Assembly: GCA_963658695.1 (NCBI GenBank)
Contig: CAVKRN010000011.1
Span: forward strand, 1 to 51,682
Source of the DNA: CAG-791 sp963658695
Lineage (GTDB): Bacteria; Bacillota; Clostridia; Lachnospirales; Lachnospiraceae
Direction: 5' to 3'
DNA: 51,682 bases
Numbering within the stretch: the stretch's first letter is position 1; every line of letters starts with the position of its first letter. The notes beneath the pieces are model-generated. The model was not told the DNA's origin and ran no database searches. It saw only the letters and a program-made list of their open reading frames with translations. Shown here in pieces: positions 25,942-34,306 of the stretch. The translations under genes were made by a program, and so were the position numbers.

Positions 25942-27870
25942 ATGGATCGAGAGCATTCATATTGTATAGATACCGATGTATGTGTGATCGGAGCAGGGCA
26001 TGCTGGTTGCGAAGCTGCTCTTGCTGCCGCCAGAAATGGATGGCGGACTGTTATTTTTACCATGAATGTGGACAGCATCGCCATGATGCCCTGCAATCCG
26101 CATATCGGAGGTTCTTCCAAGGGACATTTGGTGCGTGAAATCGATGCCCTTGGCGGAGAGATGGGAAAAAATATCGATAAGACCTTCATTCAGTCCAAAA
26201 TGCTGAATAAGTCGAAGGGACCGGCTGTACATTCCCTTCGAACTCAGGCAGATAAATCGGAATACTCGAAAAGCATGAAGCAGGTTCTGGAGAATCAGGA
26301 GAATCTTGAAATCAGGCAGGGAGAGGTTACGAGGATTTTCACCGAGATGGTGAAACATGCTGAGGGCTTTGAACATCGAACAGTTACCGGCGTTCAGTTG
26401 CAGCAGGGGACGATTTATACCTGTAAGGCGGTTATTATTTGTACCGGAACGTATTTAAATGCAAGGTGCCTGGTTGGTTCTGCCATTACGGAGACCGGTC
26501 CATCCGGTATGCAACGATCGACATTTCTCTCCGAGGATCTTCGGAATATGGGAATTTCGCTTCGCCGTTTTAAAACCGGAACACCGGCAAGAATGGACGG
26601 AAGGAGCTTGGATTATACAAAGATGTCCATTCAGAAGGGAGATGAAAAAGTTATTCCTTTTTCATATTCCACAGATCCGAAGGACGTTCAGATTGAACAG
26701 GTCCCATGCTGGCTTACTTATACTAATGAAGAAACGCATGATATTATTCGGCAAAATTTGGATCGTTCGCCCATTTATGCCGGGATTATAGAGGGAACAG
26801 GACCTAGATATTGTCCGTCTATTGAAGATAAAGTTGTTAAATTCTCTGAAAAAACAAGACATCAGGTTTTTATTGAGCCGGAAGGACGTTCAACCAACGA
26901 GGTTTATGTGGATGGGATGTCCAGTTCCATGCCGGATGATGTACAGCAGAGAATGTATCGGACTGTTCCCGGATTGGAGAATTGCCGGATTGTTAAAAAC
27001 GCGTATGCGATTGAGTACGATTGCATCAATGCTAATGATTTAAAGCTTTCTTTGGAATTAAAGGCAGTCGATGGATTGTTCTGTGCGGGACAGTTTAACG
27101 GTAGCAGTGGGTATGAGGAGGCTGCCGCTCAGGGCCTTTTGGCTGGGATTAATGCGTCTCAGAAGCTAAAGGGGAAGGATCCTCTTATTTTAAAACGATC
27201 GGAAAGCTACATCGGTGTATTAATTGATGACCTTGTCAGCAAGGATAATCGGGAACCGTATCGCATGATGACAAGTCGTGCGGAATATCGTCTTCTTCTT
27301 CGGCAGGATAACGCGGATCTTCGACTGCGCAAGTATGGTTATGAGGTTGGCCTGATCAGTAAGGAACAGTATGAATATGTATGTCAAAAGGAAAAACTGA
27401 TTTCGGAAGAGATGGATCGTCTTCGTAGTGTTTATGTGGGAGCAGCTTCTAAAAATCAGGAATACCTTGCTGGGGTTGGTTCAACTCCGCTTAAAACAGC
27501 AGTTTCTCTTGCTGAACTTTTATGCAGACCGGAGCTTGATTATTCTAAACTGGAGGGATTGGATCCGGATCGTCCAAGACTGCCGGAAGCGGTAACGGAA
27601 CAGGTTGAAATTAATCTGAAGTACGAGGGATACATTCAAAGGCAGTGCAAACAGGTTGAAGAGTTCGATAAACTGGAAAATAAAGGAATCCCAGACCATA
27701 TTGATTATGATGATGTAACCAGTCTGCGTTTGGAAGCGCGTCAGAAACTGAAGGCGTTGCGGCCGTCATCCATTGGTCAGGCTTCACGGATGTCAGGTGT
27801 TACACCGGCGGATGTTGCTGTTTTATTAATCTACATTGAGAAATATAAAAAGGAGTCTTCGGTACAATGA
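25942..27870 (+). CDS. mnmG: tRNA uridine-5-carboxymethylaminomethyl modification enzyme MnmG
   Basis: A 642-residue FAD protein, partner of MnmE. The dinucleotide-binding motif is VIGAGHAGCEAALAAARNG, then PCNPHIGGSSKGHLVREIDALGG in pieces, and late motifs such as NGSSGYEEAAAQGL. The start is uncertain. The ATG at 25,942 aligns well but has no nearby ribosome site; a TTG at 25,933 lies 9 nt after AGAGG and would add three residues. It overlaps rsmG by 4 bp. Confidence 0.94.
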   Translation: MDREHSYCIDTDVCVIGAGHAGCEAALAAARNGWRTVIFTMNVDSIAMMPCNPHIGGSSKGHLVREIDALGGEMGKNIDKTFIQSKMLNKSKGPAVHSLRTQADKSEYSKSMKQVLENQENLEIRQGEVTRIFTEMVKHAEGFEHRTVTGVQLQQGTIYTCKAVIICTGTYLNARCLVGSAITETGPSGMQRSTFLSEDLRNMGISLRRFKTGTPARMDGRSLDYTKMSIQKGDEKVIPFSYSTDPKDVQIEQVPCWLTYTNEETHDIIRQNLDRSPIYAGIIEGTGPRYCPSIEDKVVKFSEKTRHQVFIEPEGRSTNEVYVDGMSSSMPDDVQQRMYRTVPGLENCRIVKNAYAIEYDCINANDLKLSLELKAVDGLFCAGQFNGSSGYEEAAAQGLLAGINASQKLKGKDPLILKRSESYIGVLIDDLVSKDNREPYRMMTSRAEYRLLLRQDNADLRLRKYGYEVGLISKEQYEYVCQKEKLISEEMDRLRSVYVGAASKNQEYLAGVGSTPLKTAVSLAELLCRPELDYSKLEGLDPDRPRLPEAVTEQVEINLKYEGYIQRQCKQVEEFDKLENKGIPDHIDYDDVTSLRLEARQKLKALRPSSIGQASRMSGVTPADVAVLLIYIEKYKKESSVQ

Positions 27871-28616
27871 CAAGGGTAGAGGAGCAGTTTTTAGACAGAC
27901 TGGATCAGTTTATTGCTGATTTTACACTGACAGAAGATCAGATGCACCAGTTGAGGGTCTTTTATGACAATCTGCTGGAGTGGAATAAGGTGATGAATCT
28001 TACTGCTATTACAGAGGAAGAGGATGTCTATACAAAGCATTTTCTGGACAGCTACTCTTTTCTTACCAGTGTTTCACGTGAAACATTTTGTACGACAGAT
28101 GGTACTTTTCGTCTTATTGATGTAGGAACAGGGGCGGGGTTCCCCGGAATCCCAATTGCCATTGCTTTTCCGGAAATCAACGTTACATTAATGGATTCTT
28201 TGAATAAGAGGGTAAAATTTCTGGAAGATACTGTTCATAAACTGGGCCTAACGAACGTTACGTGCATTCATGCAAGAGCAGAAGAGTTGGCACATGATCA
28301 TAAATATCGTGAACAATACGATGTTGTTGTATCCCGCGCAGTTGCGAATCTCAGCACACTTTCTGAATACTGCATTCCCTTTGCAAGGGTAGAGGGGAAA
28401 TTTATAGCGTATAAGGGGGATAAAGTTTCAGAGGAGATTCCTGCAGGAAATAAAGCGGCTGCAATTCTGGGTGCTAAACTAACAAGAGAGTTTTCGTTTT
28501 ATCTTCCGGAGACGGATTATCGTAGAACGATCCTGACTTACACAAAGAAAGAGAGTACGGGGAAAAAGTTCCCTAGAAAAGCGGGTACACCTGCAAAAGA
28601 ACCATTGGGTATGTGA
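27867..28616 (+). CDS. rsmG: 16S rRNA (guanine527-N7)-methyltransferase
   Basis: A 249-residue SAM-dependent methyltransferase. The SAM motif is LIDVGTGAGFPGIPIAI, followed by VTLMDSLNKRVKFLE and VVSRAVANL. A basic C-terminal tail (KKFPRKAGTPAKEPLG) is typical. The ATG overlaps the mnmG stop (ATGA). A parS site lies within its coding sequence at 28,070-28,085. Confidence 0.95.
   Translation: MTRVEEQFLDRLDQFIADFTLTEDQMHQLRVFYDNLLEWNKVMNLTAITEEEDVYTKHFLDSYSFLTSVSRETFCTTDGTFRLIDVGTGAGFPGIPIAIAFPEINVTLMDSLNKRVKFLEDTVHKLGLTNVTCIHARAEELAHDHKYREQYDVVVSRAVANLSTLSEYCIPFARVEGKFIAYKGDKVSEEIPAGNKAAAILGAKLTREFSFYLPETDYRRTILTYTKKESTGKKFPRKAGTPAKEPLGM
28070..28085. promoter_or_regulatory. parS: parS centromere site 1, inside rsmG
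   Basis: TGTTTCACGTGAAACA is a perfect 16-bp palindrome matching the bacterial parS consensus. It lies wholly inside the rsmG reading frame. ParB should nucleate here. Confidence 0.95.
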
Positions 28617-28644
28617 TCTCGGTTTTCCTGCGGAAAACCGAGAT
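28616..28644. promoter_or_regulatory. Perfect 13-bp hairpin overlapping the rsmG stop codon
   Basis: ATCTCGGTTTTCC pairs with GGAAAACCGAGAT around a 3-nt loop. No T tract follows on the plus strand, so it is not a clear intrinsic terminator; it may stabilise the mRNA end or be part of the adjacent repeat. Confidence 0.5.
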
Positions 28645-28648
28645 GGGA

Positions 28649-28744
28649 TTGGCCAGAGGCGCTGCGCGCCTTGGCCACCAGTTAATCTCAATCGTGAATT
28701 TGTCTGCAAGCAGCCAATTCACGTTGAAATTAACTGGTGCTGAA
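28649..28744 (+). repeat. Intergenic palindromic repeat, family 1, copy B
   Basis: The best-formed copy, between convergent rsmG and the MATE gene. It starts with a GC-rich dyad (GGCCAGAGGCGC with GCGCGCCTTGGCC). A second palindrome follows, with TTAATCTCAATCGTGAAT and ATTCACGTTGAAATTAA flanking TTGTCTGCAAGCAG, then the end-motif CTGGTGCTGAA. Copies at 11.1, 31.2 and 40.9 kb share the order. Confidence 0.72.
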
Positions 28745-28750
28745 TATTTT

Positions 28751-30097
28751 TCATATCTGTATCCTTGTCCACTTTCCGAGTCGGTATCGAATTGCTGCAA
28801 ATGTAAAGCGACACATTTGGTCTGCTAAAACACCCATCCAGATTCCAATCATTCCAAATCCCATAATAAAACCGAAAAAGTAGGAAGCAGCGGTCCGAAC
28901 AATAGTTACACTAATAGTGGAAGCAAAGGCGGTGTAAACCGTGTCACCGGCGCCGCGAAGACAACCCATGTAAATAACCTGAGAAACCTGGAAAAGAACG
29001 ATTATAATTATGGTTCGTATAATATCTACGCCAATCGCCACAATTTCGTCTTCTTCAAAGAAAAGACGGTAGAGAGCTTCTCCACCAAAGAAATAGATGA
29101 GTGCAAGGCAGCAAGAGATGAATAATCCGATGTGCTGGCAGGTTCTCCCATATTTCAAGGCTTTATCCGGTCTTTTCTCTCCAAGGCTTCTTCCTATTAA
29201 TGCAACGGCAGCTACCTGCATACCATCTCCAAATGAAAAGGTAAGACCTAGAATATTCATGCCTACCTGATGAGCTGCTAATGCATAGGTTCCCATTTTG
29301 GCAGCCATCATTGCAGTAGACATAAAGCCGACGCGCATCAGTACCTGTTCAATGAATACAGAGAGTCCTAATTTAACGATGGCTATAATGGACATTACGG
29401 TTGGACGAACCTTTTCTCTTATAAGATAATGCGCACTTATAAAGCCGTTATGAGTGAACAATGAGTGGAAACTCATGATGCAGGCAATAATTGTGCCAAT
29501 TACAGTCGCTATTGCAGCACCGGCTATTCCAAGTGCAGGGAATCCCAAATGTCCCTGTATCAGTAAATAATTGCAAATAATATTTACGAGATTAGAAACA
29601 ATGTTGGTTCGCATTGCGATCATTGTATTGCCGGAGCCTCGCTGTGCAGCGTTAATTACCATGGATAGAGAACTGAAAATCATACAACCCATGATGATAC
29701 GATAATAGATCACAGCCTGTGCATGCGTTTCAGCAGTAGAACCGCAAAAAGAAATGATTGGATTCGCACATATAACACAAACAGAAGAAATAACTGCTGC
29801 GGCTGCAATAACAAAGAAAATAGAGGTTAGAAGAATTTCATTTGCGGAATTTCTTCGATCTTCCCCCTTCCGTCGCGCCACCAATGCAGATACTGAAACA
29901 TTCATTGCAAAAAAGAGTGCAAATCCCATAAATTTCGGCTGCGTCGTCAGCCCTACAGCTGCTACAGCACTCGCACCCAAAGAACTGACCATCAGTGAAT
30001 CTACCATTCCTGCCAAGGCAACAAAGAACGACTCACAGACAGCAGGCCAGGCCATTTGAACAACTTCGCTGGTTATGCTTTTATTGGTTGATTTCAT
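28751..30097 (-). CDS. MATE-family multidrug/cation efflux transporter
   Basis: A 448-residue integral membrane protein with about 12 hydrophobic segments in two related halves. MATE signatures include AGMVDSLMVSSLGASAVAAVGL near the N terminus and the related LAAHQVGMNILGLTFSFGDGMQVAAVALIGRSLGE in the second half (quoted in pieces). It exports drugs or toxic organics using Na+ or H+ gradients; the substrate is unknown. The ATG at 30,097 follows GAGGGGAAG. It lies against gene flow on the right arm, leftward, opposite rsmG and divergent from parA. Confidence 0.9.
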   Translation of the reverse strand: MKSTNKSITSEVVQMAWPAVCESFFVALAGMVDSLMVSSLGASAVAAVGLTTQPKFMGFALFFAMNVSVSALVARRKGEDRRNSANEILLTSIFFVIAAAAVISSVCVICANPIISFCGSTAETHAQAVIYYRIIMGCMIFSSLSMVINAAQRGSGNTMIAMRTNIVSNLVNIICNYLLIQGHLGFPALGIAGAAIATVIGTIIACIMSFHSLFTHNGFISAHYLIREKVRPTVMSIIAIVKLGLSVFIEQVLMRVGFMSTAMMAAKMGTYALAAHQVGMNILGLTFSFGDGMQVAAVALIGRSLGEKRPDKALKYGRTCQHIGLFISCCLALIYFFGGEALYRLFFEEDEIVAIGVDIIRTIIIIVLFQVSQVIYMGCLRGAGDTVYTAFASTISVTIVRTAASYFFGFIMGFGMIGIWMGVLADQMCRFTFAAIRYRLGKWTRIQI

Positions 30098-30221
30098 TAT
30101 TCTTCCCCTCACCTTCGATGCGACCGTTGTAATTTATTGGATCTCTCGCTTTATTGTTCTGTAAACGGTAATGATGTTTCGTAACAGTTCCCTGTCGCCG
30201 GATGGCGTTGTACTGTGACGA

Positions 30222-30237
30222 TGTTTCACGTGGAACA
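30222..30237. promoter_or_regulatory. parS: parS centromere site 2, upstream of parA
   Basis: TGTTTCACGTGGAACA, one base from a perfect palindrome and matching the parS consensus. It lies in the 269-bp divergent MATE/parA spacer, 20 bp before the parA promoter. The flanking 30,180-30,220 dyad (CTGTCGCCGGATGGCG) faintly resembles repeat family 2. Confidence 0.93.
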
Positions 30238-30257
30238 TCAAATCAATACAAGTTTTT

Positions 30258-30286
30258 TTGACCCTGTCATCTTAAAATGTTACTAT
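30258..30286 (+). promoter_or_regulatory. parA promoter
   Basis: TTGACC (30,258-30,263), 17-bp spacer, TACTAT (30,281-30,286). The predicted leader contains a CTGTGG/CCACAG dyad. Confidence 0.7.
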
Positions 30287-30366
30287 GAGTCTACTGCCTG
30301 TGGAAGGGAATTAGAAGAGACCACAGACAATTCTATGGAACTATTTATGCGGAAGGATCAGATGTA

Positions 30367-31128
30367 ATGGGAAAAATAATCTCCGTAGCAAATCAAAAGG
30401 GTGGTGTCGGGAAGACAACAACAACCATTAATCTTTCAGCTGCGATCGCAGAGAAGGGAAAAAAAGTCCTTATCATTGATATCGATCCGCAGGGAAATAC
30501 ATCCAGCGGCTTTGGAGTTGACAAGAATCAGAAGGAAGATACGGTTTATGAACTGATTCTGGGATATTCAACGATTAATGAAGCTATTATCCGTGATGTG
30601 ATTCCGAACATCGACTTAATTCCTTCCAATGTTAATCTTGCCGGTGCGGAGATTGAACTGATTGATAAGGTTCATAAAGAAGGAATATTGAAGAAAGAGT
30701 TGGATTTTGTCAGAGATGATTATGATTTTATCCTGATCGATTGCCCACCTTCCTTAAATATATTGACAGTGAACGCAATGGTAGCATCGGATACGGTTCT
30801 GGTTCCCATTCAATGTGAATTCTATGCATTGGAGGGATTGAGTCAGCTCATTCATACGGTGAATCTGGTCCGGGAGAGGCTTAACAAAAAGCTTGATATC
30901 GAAGGTATTGTGTTTACCATGTATGATTCCAGAACAAACCTGTCGCAGCAGGTGGTTGAGAATGTAAAGGAACATGTGACACAGCACATCTATAAGACGA
31001 TGATTCCGCGTAATGTGCGTCTTGCAGAGGCTCCCAGTTATGGAGAGCCAATAACCATATATGATCCCAGATCAGTTGGTGCAGAGGCGTACCGTTCGCT
31101 TGCAGAAGAGGTTCTGGAAGGTCACTGA
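30367..31128 (+). CDS. parA: Chromosome partitioning ATPase ParA/Soj
   Basis: A 253-residue deviant-Walker ATPase: ANQKGGVGKTTTTINL near the N terminus, DIDPQGN, and DYDFILIDCPPSLNIL. It cooperates with ParB-parS in origin segregation and, as Soj, may act on DnaA. It is promoted from 30,258. parB follows after a 113-bp gap filled with repeat copy C. Confidence 0.95.
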   Translation: MGKIISVANQKGGVGKTTTTINLSAAIAEKGKKVLIIDIDPQGNTSSGFGVDKNQKEDTVYELILGYSTINEAIIRDVIPNIDLIPSNVNLAGAEIELIDKVHKEGILKKELDFVRDDYDFILIDCPPSLNILTVNAMVASDTVLVPIQCEFYALEGLSQLIHTVNLVRERLNKKLDIEGIVFTMYDSRTNLSQQVVENVKEHVTQHIYKTMIPRNVRLAEAPSYGEPITIYDPRSVGAEAYRSLAEEVLEGH

Positions 31129-31149
31129 TCGGAGAAAAGTACTTCGGAA

Positions 31150-31219
31150 TGACTGTCAGATTTCAACATGAATTTGCCTGCAAGCAGTAGATTTATATTG
31201 AAATTTGGCAAAAGCTGAA
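31150..31219 (+). repeat. Intergenic palindromic repeat, family 1, copy C
   Basis: Fills most of the parA-parB gap. TTTCAACATGAATTTGCCTG and CAAGCAG, then TATTGAAATTTGGCAAAAGC, then TGAA match copy B's second palindrome and end-motif; the GC-rich first part of the repeat is absent. Confidence 0.65.
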
Positions 31220-31241
31220 CAGATACGAAAGGCTATTAAAT

Positions 31242-32231
31242 ATGAAGAAACACAGAGGTTTGGGAAGAGGACTGGACGTTTTAATCCCTGTGAGTGAGGA
31301 ACCGGAACAGATAAACCAGAATGATGAATCATCCAATGAGAATCTAACAAGTAAAGAGAAACTCCGCGATATCGATACAAGAGAAAACAGTACGAATACC
31401 CAAAAGAACTCTAATTCATCCTCTGCTGCTAAAGAGAATCAGCAAGGAGAGAATTTAGTAACAATAGTTCGTTTGACGAAGGTGGAACCAAATCGAAATC
31501 AGCCAAGAAAATCCTTTGATCCGGAAAAGCTGCAGGAGCTTGCGGATTCCATTAAAAATAAAGGACTTCTCGAGCCGATTATTGTCCAGGATTTCGTGGA
31601 CCATTACGAAATTATTGCCGGAGAACGAAGATGGCGAGCATGTAAGCTGGCAGGACTGAAGGAAATTCCGGTAATCATTAAGAATTACGAGGATAGAGAA
31701 CGTGTTGAAATCTCTCTGATTGAAAATATACAGAGAGAGAATTTAAATCCCATCGAAGAAGCAAACGCATACAGACGGCTTATCGATGAATTTCATCTGA
31801 AGCAGGATGAGCTGGCAGAGCGCGTTTCAAAGAATCGCTCATCCATTGCAAACTCCATGAGACTTTTGAAATTGTCTTCCAAAGTGCAGGAGATGGTTAT
31901 TGAAGGGCTGCTCTCCATGGGACATGCGCGGGCACTTCTTGCGGTGGAAGATGAAAATACACAGATTGCACTCGCGCAGGAAATTATTGAGAAAAAGCTA
32001 AGCGTTCGTGAAACGGAGCGGGCAATACAGCTTCTTACTCGAAAAAAAACAAATAAGAAGGAAGAAAAGGATCCATCGCTTCAACTGATCTACAAGGACC
32101 TGGCTTCAAAAATGAACGCTGCACTTGGAATGAAGGTTTCCATAAAAGACAAAGGGAAAAAGCGGGGGAGTATAGAGATTTCCTTTGAAAATCAGGAGGA
32201 TCTTGAAAAAATAATGGATAAAATTATGTAG
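31242..32231 (+). CDS. parB: ParB/Spo0J chromosome partitioning protein
   Basis: A 329-residue parS-binding CTPase. It opens with HRGLGRGLDVLIP, then a Ser/Asn-rich linker (about 20-65), the ParB N domain with PRKSFDPEKLQELADSI and IIAGERRWRACK, and IENIQRENLNPIEEA, then the helix-turn-helix DELAERVSKNRSSIANSMRL. The C terminus is a short dimer domain. The GERRW arginines form the CTP-binding region known in the family. Confidence 0.95.
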   Translation: MKKHRGLGRGLDVLIPVSEEPEQINQNDESSNENLTSKEKLRDIDTRENSTNTQKNSNSSSAAKENQQGENLVTIVRLTKVEPNRNQPRKSFDPEKLQELADSIKNKGLLEPIIVQDFVDHYEIIAGERRWRACKLAGLKEIPVIIKNYEDRERVEISLIENIQRENLNPIEEANAYRRLIDEFHLKQDELAERVSKNRSSIANSMRLLKLSSKVQEMVIEGLLSMGHARALLAVEDENTQIALAQEIIEKKLSVRETERAIQLLTRKKTNKKEEKDPSLQLIYKDLASKMNAALGMKVSIKDKGKKRGSIEISFENQEDLEKIMDKIM

Positions 32232-32241
32232 AAAGGCGAAT

Positions 32242-32760
32242 ATGAGTATAATATTTGGATCGGCAATCGATATTGTTGTTATTGTTTTAATTCTGGCAGT
32301 GATTGTCCTGATGGTATTTCTGATTTTACAGGGAACAAAATTAAGAAAGCTGGATGATCGCCTTTATAATCTTTCTGCAGGGTCTGATGGAGAAAGCCTG
32401 GAGGAAATGCTGGTTAAAATTCTGGACAACTACGAGGGAATTAACAAGCAGTTGGAGAGCAACACAGGAGATATTCGTGATATTTATCGAAGACTTCATG
32501 GAGTAGTCCAGAAGACAGGTCTTGTTAAATACGATGCGTTCAGCCAGATGGGTGGTAATCTAAGCTCCGTAATCGTTCTGCTTGATCAGGACAATAATGG
32601 AATTATGCTAAACACGGTGCAAAATGTAGATGGCTGCTATTCTTATGTGAAAGCTGTTCACAATGGGAAAAGTGATGTAGCATTTACAGACGAGGAACAA
32701 CAGGCAGTTGATATGGCACTGGATCAGAGGAGTACTACATCCAGAAAGCGTCAGAAATAA
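32242..32760 (+). CDS. DUF4446 family membrane protein
   Basis: A 172-residue protein with one strong N-terminal membrane segment (DIVVIVLILAVIVLMVFLIL), a charged helical stretch, and the C-terminal DUF4446 domain (VKYDAFSQMGGNLSSVIVLLD, in pieces). The family recurs downstream of parB in clostridia; function unknown. It starts 10 bp after parB, so it is cotranscribed. A parS site follows 4 bp after its stop. Confidence 0.88.
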   Translation: MSIIFGSAIDIVVIVLILAVIVLMVFLILQGTKLRKLDDRLYNLSAGSDGESLEEMLVKILDNYEGINKQLESNTGDIRDIYRRLHGVVQKTGLVKYDAFSQMGGNLSSVIVLLDQDNNGIMLNTVQNVDGCYSYVKAVHNGKSDVAFTDEEQQAVDMALDQRSTTSRKRQK

Positions 32761-32764
32761 GAAA

Positions 32765-32780
32765 TGTTCCACGTGAAACA
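32765..32780. promoter_or_regulatory. parS: parS centromere site 3, between DUF4446 gene and serS
   Basis: TGTTCCACGTGAAACA matches the consensus, in an 85-bp spacer. No T-box leader is present here for serS: the spacer is too short and lacks the conserved T-box sequence. Confidence 0.94.
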
Positions 32781-32845
32781 TGCAAAATGGTTACACGAAT
32801 AGAACGGAGTAGGAGATATCCGCGTGAGGCGGAAAAGGAGAAGAA

Positions 32846-34135
32846 ATGATTGATATCAAGTTTCTGAGAGAGAATCCGGAAGTTGTAAAAGAGAACATTC
32901 GCAAAAAATTTCAGGATGAAAAGCTTCCATTGGTAGATGAAGTCATTGAAAATGACGCAAAGGCCAGAAAAGCACAGCAGGAAGCCGATGAAATACGAGC
33001 AAACCGCAAAAAGGCATCCAAACAGATCGGTGCACTCATGGCTCAAGGCAAAAAAGAAGAGGCAATGAAGCTGAAGGAGGAGTTGACCGATGACACTCGT
33101 CTGAAGGAACTGGATGAGATTCAGAAGAGCGCATCTGACATTGTCCGCAAGGATATGATGATTATACCGAATATCATTGACCCATCGGTACCGATTGGTA
33201 AAGATGATTCGGAAAATGTAGAGCTGCAGCGGTTTGGCGAGCCGGTAGTACCGGATTTTGAAATTCCGTATCACACCGACATTATGGCACGCTTTGACGG
33301 CGTGGATTTTGAAGCAGCAGGACGCGTTGCCGGAAATGGATTTTATTATTTGAAGGGAGATATTGCCAGACTCCATTCTGCTGTTCTGTCTTATGCGCGG
33401 GATTTCATGATTGATCGCGGATTCACCTACTATGTACCTCCTTTCATGATTCGTTCCGCTGTCGTGGACGGGGTTATGAGCTTCGCTGAGATGGACGCAA
33501 TGATGTACAAAATCGAAGGAGAAGATTTGTACCTGATCGGAACGTCCGAGCATTCTATGATTGGATCCTTTATCGATCAGATTCTTCCGGAAGAAACACT
33601 TCCGAAGACATTGACGTCCTATTCGCCTTGCTTCCGCAAGGAAAAGGGAGCACACGGCATCGAAGAAAGAGGTGTTTACCGTATTCATCAGTTTGAGAAG
33701 CAGGAGATGATTGTAGTCTGCAAGCCGGAAGAATCGATGATGTGGTACGAGAAACTCTGGAAGAATACCGTAGACTTCTTCCGGAGTCTGGATGTTCCGG
33801 TACGCCAGCTCGAGTGCTGCTCCGGTGATCTGGCAGATCTGAAGGTAAAATCCTGCGATGTAGAAGCATGGTCTCCCCGTCAGAAGAAGTATTTTGAAGT
33901 GGGATCCTGCTCAAATCTGGGAGATGCACAGGCAAGAAGACTTCGAATCCGCGTAAAGGGTGCGGACGGAAAGCTGTATCTGGCACATACATTGAACAAC
34001 ACATGTGTAGCAACACCCCGTATGCTGATCGCCCTTCTTGAAAACAATCTGCATGCGGATGGATCGGTTTCTATTCCGAAGCCGCTTCAGATGTATATGG
34101 GTGGTAAAACCGAATTGACACCTTTGCATGATTAA
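32846..34135 (+). CDS. serS: Serine--tRNA ligase
   Basis: A 429-residue class II synthetase. It has the N-terminal coiled-coil arm (residues about 30-105, rich in Lys/Glu) and the class II motifs: motif 2 in FRKEKGAHGIEERGVYRIHQF, the CSNLGDAQARRL region, and motif 3 near NNTCVATPRMLIALLE. AAAAGGAG precedes the ATG. Confidence 0.96.
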   Translation: MIDIKFLRENPEVVKENIRKKFQDEKLPLVDEVIENDAKARKAQQEADEIRANRKKASKQIGALMAQGKKEEAMKLKEELTDDTRLKELDEIQKSASDIVRKDMMIIPNIIDPSVPIGKDDSENVELQRFGEPVVPDFEIPYHTDIMARFDGVDFEAAGRVAGNGFYYLKGDIARLHSAVLSYARDFMIDRGFTYYVPPFMIRSAVVDGVMSFAEMDAMMYKIEGEDLYLIGTSEHSMIGSFIDQILPEETLPKTLTSYSPCFRKEKGAHGIEERGVYRIHQFEKQEMIVVCKPEESMMWYEKLWKNTVDFFRSLDVPVRQLECCSGDLADLKVKSCDVEAWSPRQKKYFEVGSCSNLGDAQARRLRIRVKGADGKLYLAHTLNNTCVATPRMLIALLENNLHADGSVSIPKPLQMYMGGKTELTPLHD

Positions 34136-34220
34136 GCAAACAGATACAGGACGCTGTTGCAGACGCATATCTGTACAGTAGTGCAGAAACAAAGCACATG
34201 AAAACGGTATAGAATCCATT

Positions 34221-34249
34221 TTGACAGGAAAAGTACGAGCGTATAGAAT
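34221..34249 (+). promoter_or_regulatory. Strong promoter embedded before the serS terminator
   Basis: TTGACA (34,221-34,226), 17-bp spacer, TAGAAT (34,244-34,249). Transcription should start near 34,256, inside the left arm of the hairpin at 34,251, and drive the DUF3881 gene and perhaps the pxp genes beyond. Confidence 0.75.
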
Positions 34250-34250
34250 G

Positions 34251-34287
34251 AACCTCACTGAAGAATCAATTCTTTGGTGAGGTTTTC
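34251..34287 (+). terminator. serS terminator overlapping a start site
   Basis: AACCTCAC (34,251-34,258) pairs with GTGAGGTT (34,277-34,284), with an inner GAAGA/TCTTT extension, then TTCTAT. Readthrough from serS sees the whole stem; transcripts from the promoter at 34,221 would lack the first bases of the arm. Confidence 0.7.
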
Positions 34288-34306
34288 TATATTTAGGAGT
34301 ACGAAA

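Noticed and set aside
32781..32845. T-box leader for serS
   Set aside because: Only 65 bp are available after the parS site; no specifier stem, T-box sequence or terminator is present.
32735..33688. A 317-codon minus-strand open frame opposite serS
   Set aside because: Cys/His-rich, low-quality sequence entirely antisense to serS; no ribosome site.
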